A stretch of DNA of 17,447 bases from an uncultured Chlorobiaceae bacterium (GTDB lineage: Bacteria; Bacteroidota; Chlorobiia; Chlorobiales; Chlorobiaceae). The notes below the pieces were generated by a model that worked only from the letters and a program-made list of their open reading frames with translations, made no database searches and was not told the origin of the DNA. The stretch is taken from the NCBI GenBank assembly GCA_903917955.1, contig CAIXCO010000103.1:1-17447 (forward strand). The letters run 5' to 3'. The translations under genes and the position numbers were made by a program. How positions within the stretch are numbered: position 1 is the stretch's first letter; the number at the start of each line of letters is the position of its first letter. Shown piece by piece: positions 7,732 through 15,945 of the stretch.

Positions 7732-8619
7732 ATGACAATTTTTCTCAGTCGCATAGACACCTTGTTTAATTCGCTGGAGCATTTTTGGGAGCATAAGCGC
7801 ACGAAGCGAACGGCGGCAAATGTGTTGATCATTACTTTTCTTGGCGCTCTTACCTTGATAGAGCTTGGCCGTCAGGGATGGTTACCTGGAGCGTTTGCGG
7901 AAATTATTCCATCAAGCCACTATTATGCTATCAATATTGCGTTTTCCATGTTGCTTGGTCTGGAAGTGATTGGGTTGGTTTTCAGTCTTGCGAACTCGGT
8001 TTCAGATTCGGTTGGCAAGCAGTTCGAAATCCTCTCTCTTATTCTGCTTAGGCAATCTTTTGAGGAGTTTGTCTACTTTAACGAGCCATTGGTGTGGGTG
8101 GAGACCTCAAAGCCTGTACTACACATTCTTTCCAATGCTGCCGGTGGCCTCCTGATTTTTCTTCTGCTTGGTCTCTATTACAAGCTTCAGCAACATCGAG
8201 TCATTGCACAAAGCTCTGTGACGACAGCCGACTTTATTGCATCCAAAAAGCTTGTGTCGCTTTTTCTTTTGCTCATTTTTATTGGAATTGGCGTCACTGA
8301 TCTTTCGTTGTATTTGACCGCTCAGCCCATCTACGATTTCTTTGCCATATTCTACACTGCTCTTGTTTTCAGTGATGTGCTGCTGGTGCTGGTTTCTCTC
8401 CGTTACAGTTCACGTTATGAAATTCTTTTTCGCAACTCCGGCTTTGCTGTTGCTACAGTGGTCGTTCGGCTTGCACTGACGGCCCCACCTTTTTTTAACG
8501 TCCTTCTTGGTGTTGGGGCTATGGTTTTTGCGATTGGCATTACTTTTGCCTACAACGGGTTTAAAAAAACAGAGGGAGTCAAATCGTCACCTGCTGCTTT
8601 TCCGCAAGAGAGCGCATAA
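7732..8619 (+). CDS. Multi-pass membrane protein, unknown function
   Basis: A 295-residue protein that I do not recognise. Hydrophobic stretches at about residues 31-45, 66-88, 130-151, 174-195, 202-223, 236-252 and 255-275 suggest seven membrane helices. Two polar segments lie between helices, at 89-129 (SDSVGKQFEILSL, then RQSFEEF) and 152-173. The N-terminal 30 residues are charged (EHKRTKRT) and likely cytoplasmic; the last 20 are polar. No transporter, sensor kinase or protease motif is visible. The ATG at 7732 follows an A-rich run with only a weak AAAGA ribosome binding site. The stop is 4 bp before the alkyltransferase gene, so the two are almost certainly translated from one message. 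Confidence 0.75.
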   Translation: MTIFLSRIDTLFNSLEHFWEHKRTKRTAANVLIITFLGALTLIELGRQGWLPGAFAEIIPSSHYYAINIAFSMLLGLEVIGLVFSLANSVSDSVGKQFEILSLILLRQSFEEFVYFNEPLVWVETSKPVLHILSNAAGGLLIFLLLGLYYKLQQHRVIAQSSVTTADFIASKKLVSLFLLLIFIGIGVTDLSLYLTAQPIYDFFAIFYTALVFSDVLLVLVSLRYSSRYEILFRNSGFAVATVVVRLALTAPPFFNVLLGVGAMVFAIGITFAYNGFKKTEGVKSSPAAFPQESA

Positions 8620-8623
8620 AACC

Positions 8624-9100
8624 ATGATTATCTCTTTTCAGCAAACCTTAATCGGCCAAGTCGGAGTAGTGGAGTGCGGCGGCGCCATTATCAATCTCTG
8701 TTTTGGTATGGAGACGCCTTCGCAACAAGCAGAAATCGGTGAAACGGAGCTGATCAGGGAGGCTTTTCGGCAGGTTGATGCCTATCTCGCAGGGGAGCTG
8801 CGGCTGTTTTCAGTGCCAGTTGTTCCTTCGGGAACGCCTTTCATGCAGCGTGTCTGGAGAGTGCTTCGTGCTGTTCCGTATGGAACAACGGTTACTTATC
8901 GTGATGTTGCTGTCGCGGTGGGAAATCCCCTTGCTGCCAGAGCGGTGGGGATGGCAACCCACAGAAATCCGGTGCCAATTTTGATTCCCTGTCACCGGGT
9001 TATTGGCAGTAATGGTGCGCTTACTGGTTACCGGTGCGGGCTGGGGTTGAAAAAGAGGTTGCTGGAGCTTGAACGGGGAGCATTAGGTTATACGGTTTAA
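8624..9100 (+). CDS. ogt: Methylated-DNA--protein-cysteine S-methyltransferase
   Basis: A 158-residue O6-alkylguanine-DNA alkyltransferase, a suicide repair protein that moves the alkyl group from O6-alkylguanine (or O4-alkylthymine) to its own cysteine. The active site IPCHRVIGSNG puts the acceptor at C123 with PCHR at 122-125. The helix-turn-helix part holds VPYGTTVTYRDVA and ARAVGMATHRNP, with R106 as the likely arginine finger. The C-terminal GYRCGLGLKKRLLELE is the usual ending. Length fits the Ogt form without the Ada N-terminal domain. The frame is open upstream to 8507 inside the membrane protein gene; the ATG at 8624 gives the normal family start (MIISFQQTLIGQ). It directly follows the unknown membrane protein gene. 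Confidence 0.95.
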   Translation: MIISFQQTLIGQVGVVECGGAIINLCFGMETPSQQAEIGETELIREAFRQVDAYLAGELRLFSVPVVPSGTPFMQRVWRVLRAVPYGTTVTYRDVAVAVGNPLAARAVGMATHRNPVPILIPCHRVIGSNGALTGYRCGLGLKKRLLELERGALGYTV

Positions 9101-9101
9101 A

Positions 9102-9230
9102 ATGGCATATTTAAGCATGTTTTTCAAGGTTCAGAGTGGTATGATGGCAGCATATTTCAGAAATAGTCCTTTAGTGTACTCAAAGAAGGATGGGGAGGTA
9201 ATGGTTCTGGCTGCTTCAGCAGAAAATTAA
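9102..9230 (+). CDS. Possible 42-residue small ORF or leader
   Basis: An open frame starts at an ATG 1 bp after the ogt stop and ends with TAA 6 bp before the RND adaptor ATG. It is in the same frame as the adaptor. The encoded chain begins MAYLSMFFKVQSGMM and ends VMVLAASAEN. Shorter starts inside it exist at 9117, 9141 and 9201, the last preceded by AAGGA (9186-9190) and GGGGAGG (9192-9198). I recognise no family. It could couple translation of ogt to the efflux genes, act as a short leader, or be chance. The open frame and the purine-rich site are visible; function is not. Confidence 0.2.
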   Translation: MAYLSMFFKVQSGMMAAYFRNSPLVYSKKDGEVMVLAASAEN

Positions 9231-9236
9231 ACAAAG

Positions 9237-10388
9237 ATGATGAACAGCGTTTTAATAAAAAGATTTTTTCGCATTTCGGTTGTCGTTGGAATGTGCGTTC
9301 CGTTCCTCTTTTCTGGTTGCGGGTCGGGCAACGGGGGTAAAGATGGCGAAAAGAAGGGAACGCCCGTATTGCCCGTGATGACGGTTACTCGGGGAGATGC
9401 AACGGTAAGCCGAGAGTATTCTTCCCTTCTTGAGGGAAAGGTCAATGTGGAAATTCGCCCTCAGGTTGACGGGACGCTTCAGAAAATTTATGTTGATGAG
9501 GGAGCATTTGTCAAGGCGGGTCAACCGCTCTTTACAATTGATGATCGGCTCTATCGTGAGCAGTACAACAGCGCACTTGCCTCTCAACATGCCGCTGAAG
9601 CTTCGCTTGTTGTTGCAACGCTGAACGAGGAAAAACTTGTTCCGCTGGTACAGAATAATGTTATCTCTGATATTCAGCTCAAAACCGCGAAGGCAAACCG
9701 TCAGGCGGCAGCAGCGGCGGCGGAGCAGTCGAGAGCGGCGGCCCGCTCTGCCTTTGTCAATCTTGATTATTCAACCCTCAAGGCTCCGGTCAGCGGATAC
9801 ATTGGAAAAATCCCTTTACGGCTTGGGAGTCTTGTCAGCAAAAACCAGAGTAACTGGCTGACGCTTTTGAGTGACGTCAGTGAAATTTATGCCTATTTCA
9901 GCATGAGTGAAATAGATTTTATGCGTTTCCGACAGCAGTACGAGGGCGGCACAGTGCAGGAGAAGCTGAAGCGGGTTGCTCCGGTTTCATTGATCATGGC
10001 TGACGGGAGCCTCTTTGCTCAAAAGGGGGTGATCAGTACCATAAGTGGTCAGTTTGACCAGGCAACCGGTTCTGTCAGGATTCGGGCAGTTTTTCCCAAT
10101 CCGGGGGGGCTGTTGCGTTCCGGCAATACGGGGAAGGTGGTTATTGAGTCACTCTACCATGATGTGCTGCTGGTGCCGCAGGCTGCAACGGTTGAGCTGC
10201 AAGACAAGGTTTTTGTTGTTCTTCTTGGTAACGGCAACCGGGTGCAGAAGCAGGTGATTATGGTTGCAGGGAAGAGTGGCAACAACTATATCGTGAGCTC
10301 AGGTCTGAAACAGGGTGATATCATCGTGACTGCCGGTACGGAAAAATTGCCCGATGGCACGGTTATCAAGCCGGTCAGAAGGCGCTAA
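9237..10388 (+). CDS. RND efflux periplasmic adaptor (membrane fusion protein), lipoprotein
   Basis: A 383-residue AcrA/MexA-type adaptor that joins an inner-membrane RND pump to an outer-membrane channel. The N-terminus is a lipoprotein signal with lipobox LFSGC and lipidated C28, so it should be anchored in the inner membrane facing the periplasm. The two lipoyl half-motifs are at about residues 71-101 (RPQVDGTLQKIYVDEG, then GQPLFTID) and 180-212 (LKAPVSGYIGKI). They flank an alpha-helical hairpin (about 103-174) rich in Ala and Gln, followed by the beta-barrel and membrane-proximal domains. Two adjacent ATGs (9237, 9240) are possible. The pump gene starts 12 bp after the stop, so the pair forms an operon. 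Substrates are not predictable from this protein. Confidence 0.93.
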   Translation: MMNSVLIKRFFRISVVVGMCVPFLFSGCGSGNGGKDGEKKGTPVLPVMTVTRGDATVSREYSSLLEGKVNVEIRPQVDGTLQKIYVDEGAFVKAGQPLFTIDDRLYREQYNSALASQHAAEASLVVATLNEEKLVPLVQNNVISDIQLKTAKANRQAAAAAAEQSRAAARSAFVNLDYSTLKAPVSGYIGKIPLRLGSLVSKNQSNWLTLLSDVSEIYAYFSMSEIDFMRFRQQYEGGTVQEKLKRVAPVSLIMADGSLFAQKGVISTISGQFDQATGSVRIRAVFPNPGGLLRSGNTGKVVIESLYHDVLLVPQAATVELQDKVFVVLLGNGNRVQKQVIMVAGKSGNNYIVSSGLKQGDIIVTAGTEKLPDGTVIKPVRRR

Positions 10389-10400
10389 ACCTGATTATCC

Positions 10401-13400
10401 ATGTTTGAACGTTTTATATCAAGACCTGTTCTTGCTACCGTCATATCAATCATTCTGGTTATTCTCGGTGTTGTAGGCATCAATCAACTGTCGATTACCC
10501 GCTTCCCCGACATTGCGCCTCCCAGTGTCTCGGTGTCAGCGAGTTATCCCGGTGCAAGCGCCGAGACGGTTGGCCGTTCCGTAGCCCCTCCGCTTGAGGA
10601 GGCGATCAACGGGGTTGAAAACATGAACTACATGACCTCGACCTCTGCCAATGACGGGTCACTCTCCATTGCGGTTTTTTTCAAGCAGGGCACCAACCCT
10701 GACCAGGCGGCTGTCAATGTGCAGAACCGTGTGGCTCAGGCGACAAGCCGGCTCCCGGCGGAGGTCAACCAGATCGGTGTTTCGACCGTCAAGCGTCAGA
10801 ACAGTCAGATCATGCTCATAACGCTTTCGAGCAGCTCAAAAGCCTATGACCAGATCTTTTTGCAGAACTATGCCAAAATCAATATTGTCGATGATTTGGC
10901 ACGCGTTCCCGGTGTCGGACAGGTTTCGGTTTATGGTAACATGGATTATGCCATGCGTATCTGGCTGCGTCCACAGCAGATGGCGGCCTACAGGGTAACA
11001 CCGCAGGAGGTCTCGGCGGCCATTCAGAGCCAGAACCTTGAGGCGGCTCCGGGCTCGTTCGGTGAGAACAGTACTGAGGCAATGCAATATGTGATGAAGT
11101 ACAAGGGGAAGAATGCCTACCCGGGTGACTATGAAAATATTGTGATTCGTGCCAATCCAGATGGTTCGTTGCTCAAGCTTGGTGATATTGCCCGTGTCGA
11201 GTTTGGTGCCTACCGCTATACGGTCGATACCAAGGCAAACGGCGAACCGGGTGTGGTGCTGGCGGTCTATCAGGCTCCGGGTTCAAACGCCAATAAGGTT
11301 GAAATGGGGCTACGCAAGGTGCTGGAGAAGGCTTCCGGCTCTTTCCCTTCCGGCATTAGCTATTCGATTCCTTTCAGCTCCAAAAAGGTGGTCGACGAGT
11401 CGATTATTCAGGTTGAGCACACGCTGATTGAGGCGTTTCTTCTCGTTTTTCTTGTTGTTTTTCTCTTTTTGCAGGATCTTCGCTCCACCCTCATTCCGGC
11501 TATTGCCGTACCGGTGGCCATTATCGGCACCTTTTTCTTCATGAACCTTTTTGGCTTTTCTATCAATGTGCTGACCCTCTTCGGCCTGGTGCTGGCCATC
11601 GGGATTGTGGTTGATGATGCCATTGTGGTGGTTGAGGCGGTTCATGCCAAAATGGAGCAGAAAAATTATCCGGCCAAGGTGGCTACCGTCTCCGCCATGC
11701 GGGAGATTACCACGGCGATTGTCACCATTACCCTTGTGATGGCCTCAGTTTTTCTTCCTGTCGGCTTTCTTCAGGGCTCGACTGGTGTCTTCTACCGGCA
11801 GTTCGCCTTTACCCTTGCCATTGCCATTCTGATTTCGGCGGTCAACGCCCTTACCTTGAGCCCAGCCCTCTGCGCACTCTTTCTGACCAATCTTCATGAT
11901 GAGGATGGCAAGGGAAAAGAGGGGAAACTGCACAAGTTCGGAGGGTTCGGCAAACGCTTTTTTACAGGCTTCAACACTGGTTTTGAGTTTCTGAAACGGA
12001 AGTATCTCGGCTCTCTTGTCTATCTGATTCGTAACAAGCGTGTCACCTTCTCCTTTCTCGGCCTTCTGGTTGCCATCTCTGTCTGGATGTTCAAGGTTAC
12101 ACCGACCGGATTTATTCCGGATGAGGATAACGGCTTTGTGATTGTTTCTGTTTCACTGCCGCCGGGCGCCTCTTTTGACCGGACCAGGGCTGTCATGGAC
12201 AGGGCCGCCCTGACTCTCAAATCCATTCCGTCAGTGCAAAGAGTGAATGCTATTTCGGGTATCAATGTTCTGTCGAGAAGTTCGTCGCCCTCTTCGGGTC
12301 TTCTTTTTTTGCAGCTCAAGGATCCCGGGGAGCGCGGGCCAGACGGAAATATCAAAAAGATTCTCGCAACAATATCAAAAAAACTGGCAGGAAGGGAGGG
12401 CTCGTTCTTTGCGCTTGCCCAGCCGACGGTTCCCGGTTTCAGTACCGTCAGTGGCCTTGAGTTTGTGGTGCAGGATCGCAGCGGAGGAGCGCTCGATAAA
12501 TTGGGCAATGTGGCGCAGGGCTTTATTGGTGAACTGATGAAACGTCCGGAAATTGGCTTTGCCTTCACCACCTTCAAGGCTGCCAATCCGCAGTATGAAC
12601 TGGTCGTCGATAATATCAAAGCGGGCCAGCTCGGGGTTAATGTCAAGGAGCTGCTGACCGTCTTGCAGGCTTACTATGGCAGTCTGCAGGCTTCGGATTT
12701 CAACCGTTTCGGCAAGTACTACCGGGTGGTGATGCAGGCTGAGCCGGGGGAGCGCGCCGAACCGGCCTCCCTGGACGGCATTTTTGTCAAGAACTCTGGC
12801 GGCAGCATGGTGCCGGTCTCTTCGATCATTACCCTCAAACGGGTCTATGGCACCGAGTCGGTTGACCATTTCAACATGTTCAATGCCGTCTCCATCAATG
12901 CGACGGTCAAACCGGGCTTCAGCACTGGCCAGGCCATCAAGGCGGTTGAAGCGGTTTCCAAAACCCATCTTCCGTTGGGTTACACTTACGACTGGAAAGG
13001 GCAGAGCCGCGAGGAGCTCGAATCCACCGGCGGACTGCTCTTTATCTTCATGCTCTCTGTTGTCTTTGTCTACTTTTTGCTGGCGGCGCTCTATGAGAGC
13101 TATCTGCTTCCCCTTGCGGTAATGTTTTCGATTCCGACAGGGTTGCTCGGCGTCTTTATCGGCATCAAGCTTGCCGGGGTCGAAAACAATATCTATGTAC
13201 AGGTTGCCGTTATTATGTTGATCGGTCTTCTGGCTAAAAATGCCATTCTGATTGTTGAGTTTGCCCTGCAGCGGAGGGTTGCCGGAAGTTCACTCTCAGC
13301 CGCAGCCATTGAGGGGGCGAAGGCGAGGCTCCGACCAATTCTTATGACCTCCCTTGCCTTTGTTGCAGGGTTGCTTCCGCTTCTGTTTGTGACCGGTCCG

Positions 13401-13613
13401 GCGGCTCTGGGTAACCACTCCATTGGCGCGGCGGCAATTGGAGGCATGTTTATTGGTATGCTGCTTGGTATTTTTGTGGTTCCTGTGCTTTTTGTCACCT
13501 TCCAGCATCTTCAGGAGGTCATTACCGGCCCTGCTGCGACCATAGTGGAGGCTGGCGCTCTTCTCGAAGAGGTTGTCAGCAAGGAAAAAGAGAGTGCACG
13601 GCAACCATCATGA
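10401..13613 (+). CDS. RND multidrug efflux transporter, HAE1 family (AcrB/MexB-like)
   Basis: A 1070-residue proton-driven inner-membrane pump, the normal length for hydrophobe/amphiphile efflux (HAE1) proteins. It begins MFERFISRPVLATVIS, the conserved first helix, followed by a periplasmic porter domain with FPDIAPPSVSVSASYPGAS. The proton relay is present: adjacent D405 and D406 in helix 4 (GIVVDDAIVVVEAV), and K946 in helix 10 (LLAKNAILIVEFA). The second half repeats the layout with TGFIPDEDNGF at the start of the second porter domain. It should work as a trimer with the adaptor encoded 12 bp upstream and a TolC-like channel. No outer-membrane channel gene and no TetR/MarR-type regulator lies nearby, so the channel must be encoded elsewhere. 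No terminator was found in the 131 bp after the stop. Confidence 0.96.
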   Translation: MFERFISRPVLATVISIILVILGVVGINQLSITRFPDIAPPSVSVSASYPGASAETVGRSVAPPLEEAINGVENMNYMTSTSANDGSLSIAVFFKQGTNPDQAAVNVQNRVAQATSRLPAEVNQIGVSTVKRQNSQIMLITLSSSSKAYDQIFLQNYAKINIVDDLARVPGVGQVSVYGNMDYAMRIWLRPQQMAAYRVTPQEVSAAIQSQNLEAAPGSFGENSTEAMQYVMKYKGKNAYPGDYENIVIRANPDGSLLKLGDIARVEFGAYRYTVDTKANGEPGVVLAVYQAPGSNANKVEMGLRKVLEKASGSFPSGISYSIPFSSKKVVDESIIQVEHTLIEAFLLVFLVVFLFLQDLRSTLIPAIAVPVAIIGTFFFMNLFGFSINVLTLFGLVLAIGIVVDDAIVVVEAVHAKMEQKNYPAKVATVSAMREITTAIVTITLVMASVFLPVGFLQGSTGVFYRQFAFTLAIAILISAVNALTLSPALCALFLTNLHDEDGKGKEGKLHKFGGFGKRFFTGFNTGFEFLKRKYLGSLVYLIRNKRVTFSFLGLLVAISVWMFKVTPTGFIPDEDNGFVIVSVSLPPGASFDRTRAVMDRAALTLKSIPSVQRVNAISGINVLSRSSSPSSGLLFLQLKDPGERGPDGNIKKILATISKKLAGREGSFFALAQPTVPGFSTVSGLEFVVQDRSGGALDKLGNVAQGFIGELMKRPEIGFAFTTFKAANPQYELVVDNIKAGQLGVNVKELLTVLQAYYGSLQASDFNRFGKYYRVVMQAEPGERAEPASLDGIFVKNSGGSMVPVSSIITLKRVYGTESVDHFNMFNAVSINATVKPGFSTGQAIKAVEAVSKTHLPLGYTYDWKGQSREELESTGGLLFIFMLSVVFVYFLLAALYESYLLPLAVMFSIPTGLLGVFIGIKLAGVENNIYVQVAVIMLIGLLAKNAILIVEFALQRRVAGSSLSAAAIEGAKARLRPILMTSLAFVAGLLPLLFVTGPAALGNHSIGAAAIGGMFIGMLLGIFVVPVLFVTFQHLQEVITGPAATIVEAGALLEEVVSKEKESARQPS

Positions 13614-13744
13614 TGAGTAACGCTGAATGAACGCTTGACTAATGAGAAGGCGATCAAAAGATGGAATTGTTTTCGGCAGTTGCGTGTTCATTTGAAGAGG
13701 ATGTTCGAAGTGGTAATTTTGTATAAAAGAAAGTTCAGGAACGT

Positions 13745-14545
13745 ATGAATACAATATTATATAATGCAACGGTTGTCGGAAAAATAATGGTTACCCCGGA
13801 TTTGATGATTTTTCGACTTGATACCGATGAGGCGAGAGAGGAGTTTGAAGCGGGGCAGAATTTGCTGCTTGGCCTGTACGGATTCGAGAAGCGCTCTTCC
13901 AATTCGGAACTGGAACTGGTGCCTGCTGCTGATGAGTTGCTTATTCAGCGACCATACGCCATTGCTTCGGCAAAGACCGAGACCCGTCAACTGGAGTTTT
14001 ATATTTCACAGGTCAAGTCAGGTCAGTTGACTTCAAGGCTTTTCAATCTCAATGTTGGAGACAGGCTGTACGTGGGTACAAAGATCAGCGGTATTTTCCG
14101 TCTTGATGAAACGCCTGATGGCAGTGATATTGTCATGGTTGCCACAGGCACCGGAATCGCCCCCTATATCAGTTTTTTGCGTTCCCATATTGTTGAGCGG
14201 CCTGAAAGCAAAATGGTGGTGATTCAGGGTGCAGCTCACCGCTGGGATCTTGGTTACTCCAGCGAATTGACCTTTCTGGAGAAGAGTTTTGCCAACTTTT
14301 TTTATGTGCCGACGCTCACCGATGCTGACGATCGCTGGGATGGCTACCGGTTGTGTATTGAGGATCTGTTGAAAAAGGATGTTCTGCAAAATGAGTTCAA
14401 CATTTCACCTGACCCCGAGCGGACTCATTTTTTTGTCAGTGGCAAGCCTGATATGGTTGCCCACGTATCGGAGTGGTTGCACGATTTCGGATATACACGG
14501 CATCATCCGGATGATCCCGGGGAGCTCTATATTGAGGAGTTCTGA
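13745..14545 (+). CDS. fpr: Ferredoxin/flavodoxin--NADP(+) reductase, Fpr type
   Basis: A 266-residue FAD enzyme that moves electrons between NADP(H) and ferredoxin or flavodoxin. The FAD-binding motif is RPYAIAS (residues 69-75), the NADP-binding motif is TGTGIAPYISFLR (134-146), and a late VSGKPDM plus the ending GELYIEEF closes the NADP domain. This is the compact bacterial Fpr fold, not the thioredoxin-reductase-like FNR that Chlorobiaceae are known to use in photosynthesis, so it is probably a second, possibly stress-linked enzyme. An AGGA ribosome binding site (13737-13740) supports the ATG. The 131-bp upstream gap contains a TTGACT (13635-13640) without a good -10 box. Its stop lies 64 bp before the brxA ATG, marking the left border of the BREX operon. 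Confidence 0.9.
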   Translation: MNTILYNATVVGKIMVTPDLMIFRLDTDEAREEFEAGQNLLLGLYGFEKRSSNSELELVPAADELLIQRPYAIASAKTETRQLEFYISQVKSGQLTSRLFNLNVGDRLYVGTKISGIFRLDETPDGSDIVMVATGTGIAPYISFLRSHIVERPESKMVVIQGAAHRWDLGYSSELTFLEKSFANFFYVPTLTDADDRWDGYRLCIEDLLKKDVLQNEFNISPDPERTHFFVSGKPDMVAHVSEWLHDFGYTRHHPDDPGELYIEEF

Positions 14546-14549
14546 GGAG
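14545..14549 (+). promoter_or_regulatory. Shine-Dalgarno-like AGGAG ahead of an alternative TTG start for brxA
   Basis: AGGAG overlaps the fpr stop codon and lies 6 nt before an in-frame TTG at 14556. Starting there would add 18 residues to BrxA and couple it to fpr. The ATG at 14610 has no visible ribosome binding site but gives a more family-like N-terminus. The added residues (LLLSYQKEAFFV and on) do not look conserved. Confidence 0.3.
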
Positions 14550-14609
14550 TCAGAGTTGCTATTATCTTACCAAAAAGAAGCTTTTTTTGTTTTAAAAAAA
14601 CACCCCGTT

Positions 14610-15404
14610 ATGGTAACAAACCAGAAGAAGCTTGATCTCTTTGGATTTAATATGAAGGCTGGCGGGGGCGTACATACCTCCAGAACGATCATGCTGCTCG
14701 AATTGGGGACGCTGCTTTCGCGGGTTAGCGATTCTTCTGCAGTGAAGGTAGTCTACCAATTGGCGATTATAGATGACAACTCTCTCTCCAAGAGAACTGA
14801 AAATACCCGTAAACTGACCTTCCAGCATCTTGTTGAGCTTTATGGTCTTGACCCCAAAATAACGGTATTTCGAGCCCTCCGTTTTTTCTGGATTCGGGAT
14901 GTTGACGCCCGCCCTCTCCTTGCCCTTCTTTGTGCATATAGTCGCGACCCGTTACTTCGAATCGCCACACCCTTTATGTTGGCATTGAAAGATGGTGATA
15001 TCATGGCACGTGAAGCACTGGAACGGCATCTGGAGGGATTATTTCCTGGCCGTTTCAGTCCGGCAACCCTGAAGTCTACCGCACAGAATCTCAATTCATC
15101 GTGGACAAAATCCGGTCATTTGACGGGCAGGAGCATGAAACGTCGGACTCCGGTTACTCCAACAGCGGGTGCACTCTCTTATGCACTCTTTCTTGGTTAT
15201 CTTTCAGGAATTCGAGGTCAGGCACTGTTGACGAGCGATTATGTTCGTATGTTGAATTGCCCTCTCTCTTTGGCTCTAACGCTTGCTGAGGAAGCCTCGC
15301 GTAAAGGCTGGATGGTTTGGAAGCGGGTTGGCGATGTCATGGAGGTTCATTTTCCGAACCTGATTAATCTTCAAGAAGCGGAGTGGATTCGTGAGCAGAG
15401 CTAA
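14610..15404 (+). CDS. brxA: BREX protein BrxA (DUF1819)
   Basis: A 264-residue protein of the BrxA/DUF1819 family, a small BREX component known as a DNA-binding protein in studied systems. Recognisable blocks are LDLFGFNMKAGGGVHTSRTI (residues 8-27), IIDDNSLSKRTENTRKLTF, HLVELYGLDP, FRALRFFWIRD and LALLCAYSRDPLLR, then a C-terminal segment with LTLAEEASRKGWM. The frame is open upstream, overlapping fpr. I chose the ATG at 14610 because the family usually starts shortly before the LFGF block; a TTG at 14556 with a good ribosome binding site is the alternative. The brxB start lies 14 nt inside its 3' end, so translation is coupled. No separate promoter could be fixed in the 64 bp after fpr. 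Family assignment rests on pattern recall, strengthened by the brxB and brxC genes that follow. Confidence 0.88.
   Translation: MVTNQKKLDLFGFNMKAGGGVHTSRTIMLLELGTLLSRVSDSSAVKVVYQLAIIDDNSLSKRTENTRKLTFQHLVELYGLDPKITVFRALRFFWIRDVDARPLLALLCAYSRDPLLRIATPFMLALKDGDIMAREALERHLEGLFPGRFSPATLKSTAQNLNSSWTKSGHLTGRSMKRRTPVTPTAGALSYALFLGYLSGIRGQALLTSDYVRMLNCPLSLALTLAEEASRKGWMVWKRVGDVMEVHFPNLINLQEAEWIREQS
15380..15383 (+). promoter_or_regulatory. Ribosome binding site that fixes the GTG start of brxB
   Basis: GGAG lies 7 nt before the GTG at 15391, inside the end of brxA. It supports the non-ATG start and the 14-nt overlap. Confidence 0.55.
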
Positions 15405-15942
15405 ACGATTGATTCAGTCATACACCTCCTACATTACCGTGCCCTGGCGAGATGATGCCGCTGCAGCTCAGCGGGTAATTTTTTGCGTCTATAACGAAAA
15501 TGAAGAGCGTTCACTCGTGGCCAGGATTGATGAATTTGAAATTGCCACCCGTCAAGCTGGTCATAATTGGGCCATTTTTGATCTTACCAATACCTTTGCA
15601 GTCTGGCTGGCCTCTCAAAAATATGCCGAGAGTTATTTCCGGAAACCGCACTTGCTCTCGACTCTTCTTCCAAAATACCAAACGTATATCGCACAAGAAT
15701 TCGGCAATTTTTTGAAAAAAAACAACCCTACAGGAAATGATGTTGTCGCCCTTAAAGGAGTTGGTTCTCTTTTTGGCTTCTTGAAAGTCAAAGAGGTTGT
15801 TGACCAACTTGCTCCAATGGTTAGAGGACGGTTGCTGGTTTTTTTCCCCGGCAGCTTCGAAAACAACAATTACAGGCTTTTGGACGGCTATGACGGATGG
15901 AATTATCTCGCTGTTCCTATCACAGCAGACAAGGAATATTGA
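15391..15942 (+). CDS. brxB: BREX protein BrxB (DUF1788)
   Basis: A 183-residue protein of the DUF1788 family, a core BREX component of unknown biochemical role that sits between brxA and brxC in type I, V and VI systems. Recognisable parts are the N-terminal basic segment SRAKRLIQSYTSYITVPW, ARIDEFEIATRQAGHNWAIFDLTNTF, and the C-terminal LAPMVRGRLLVFFPGS followed by NNYRLLDGYDGWNYLAVPI, which is the most characteristic stretch. It has no signal peptide or membrane helix and should be cytoplasmic. The GTG start overlaps brxA by 14 nt and has a GGAG site at the right distance. Only 3 bp separate its stop from the first possible brxC ATG. Length is normal and no frame damage is seen. Confidence 0.9.
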   Translation: MSRAKRLIQSYTSYITVPWRDDAAAAQRVIFCVYNENEERSLVARIDEFEIATRQAGHNWAIFDLTNTFAVWLASQKYAESYFRKPHLLSTLLPKYQTYIAQEFGNFLKKNNPTGNDVVALKGVGSLFGFLKVKEVVDQLAPMVRGRLLVFFPGSFENNNYRLLDGYDGWNYLAVPITADKEY

Positions 15943-15945
15943 AAG

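Noticed and set aside
9210..9222. Small CTGC-TTCA-GCAG hairpin before the RND adaptor, as a terminator or attenuator
   Set aside because: Four base pairs with no T-run; too short to support a call.
12020..12968. Minus-strand frames of about 200 codons within the RND pump gene
   Set aside because: The + strand encodes a full-length conserved pump; the opposing frames have no recognisable features.
13635..13663. TTGACT as a -35 box for fpr
   Set aside because: At 17-bp spacing the -10 position reads AAGATG, a poor match, so no promoter is called.
14569..14588. AAAAAG-AAG-CTTTTT hairpin with a T-run after fpr, as a terminator
   Set aside because: The stem has a single G-C pair and would be too weak; it probably reflects AT-rich junction DNA.
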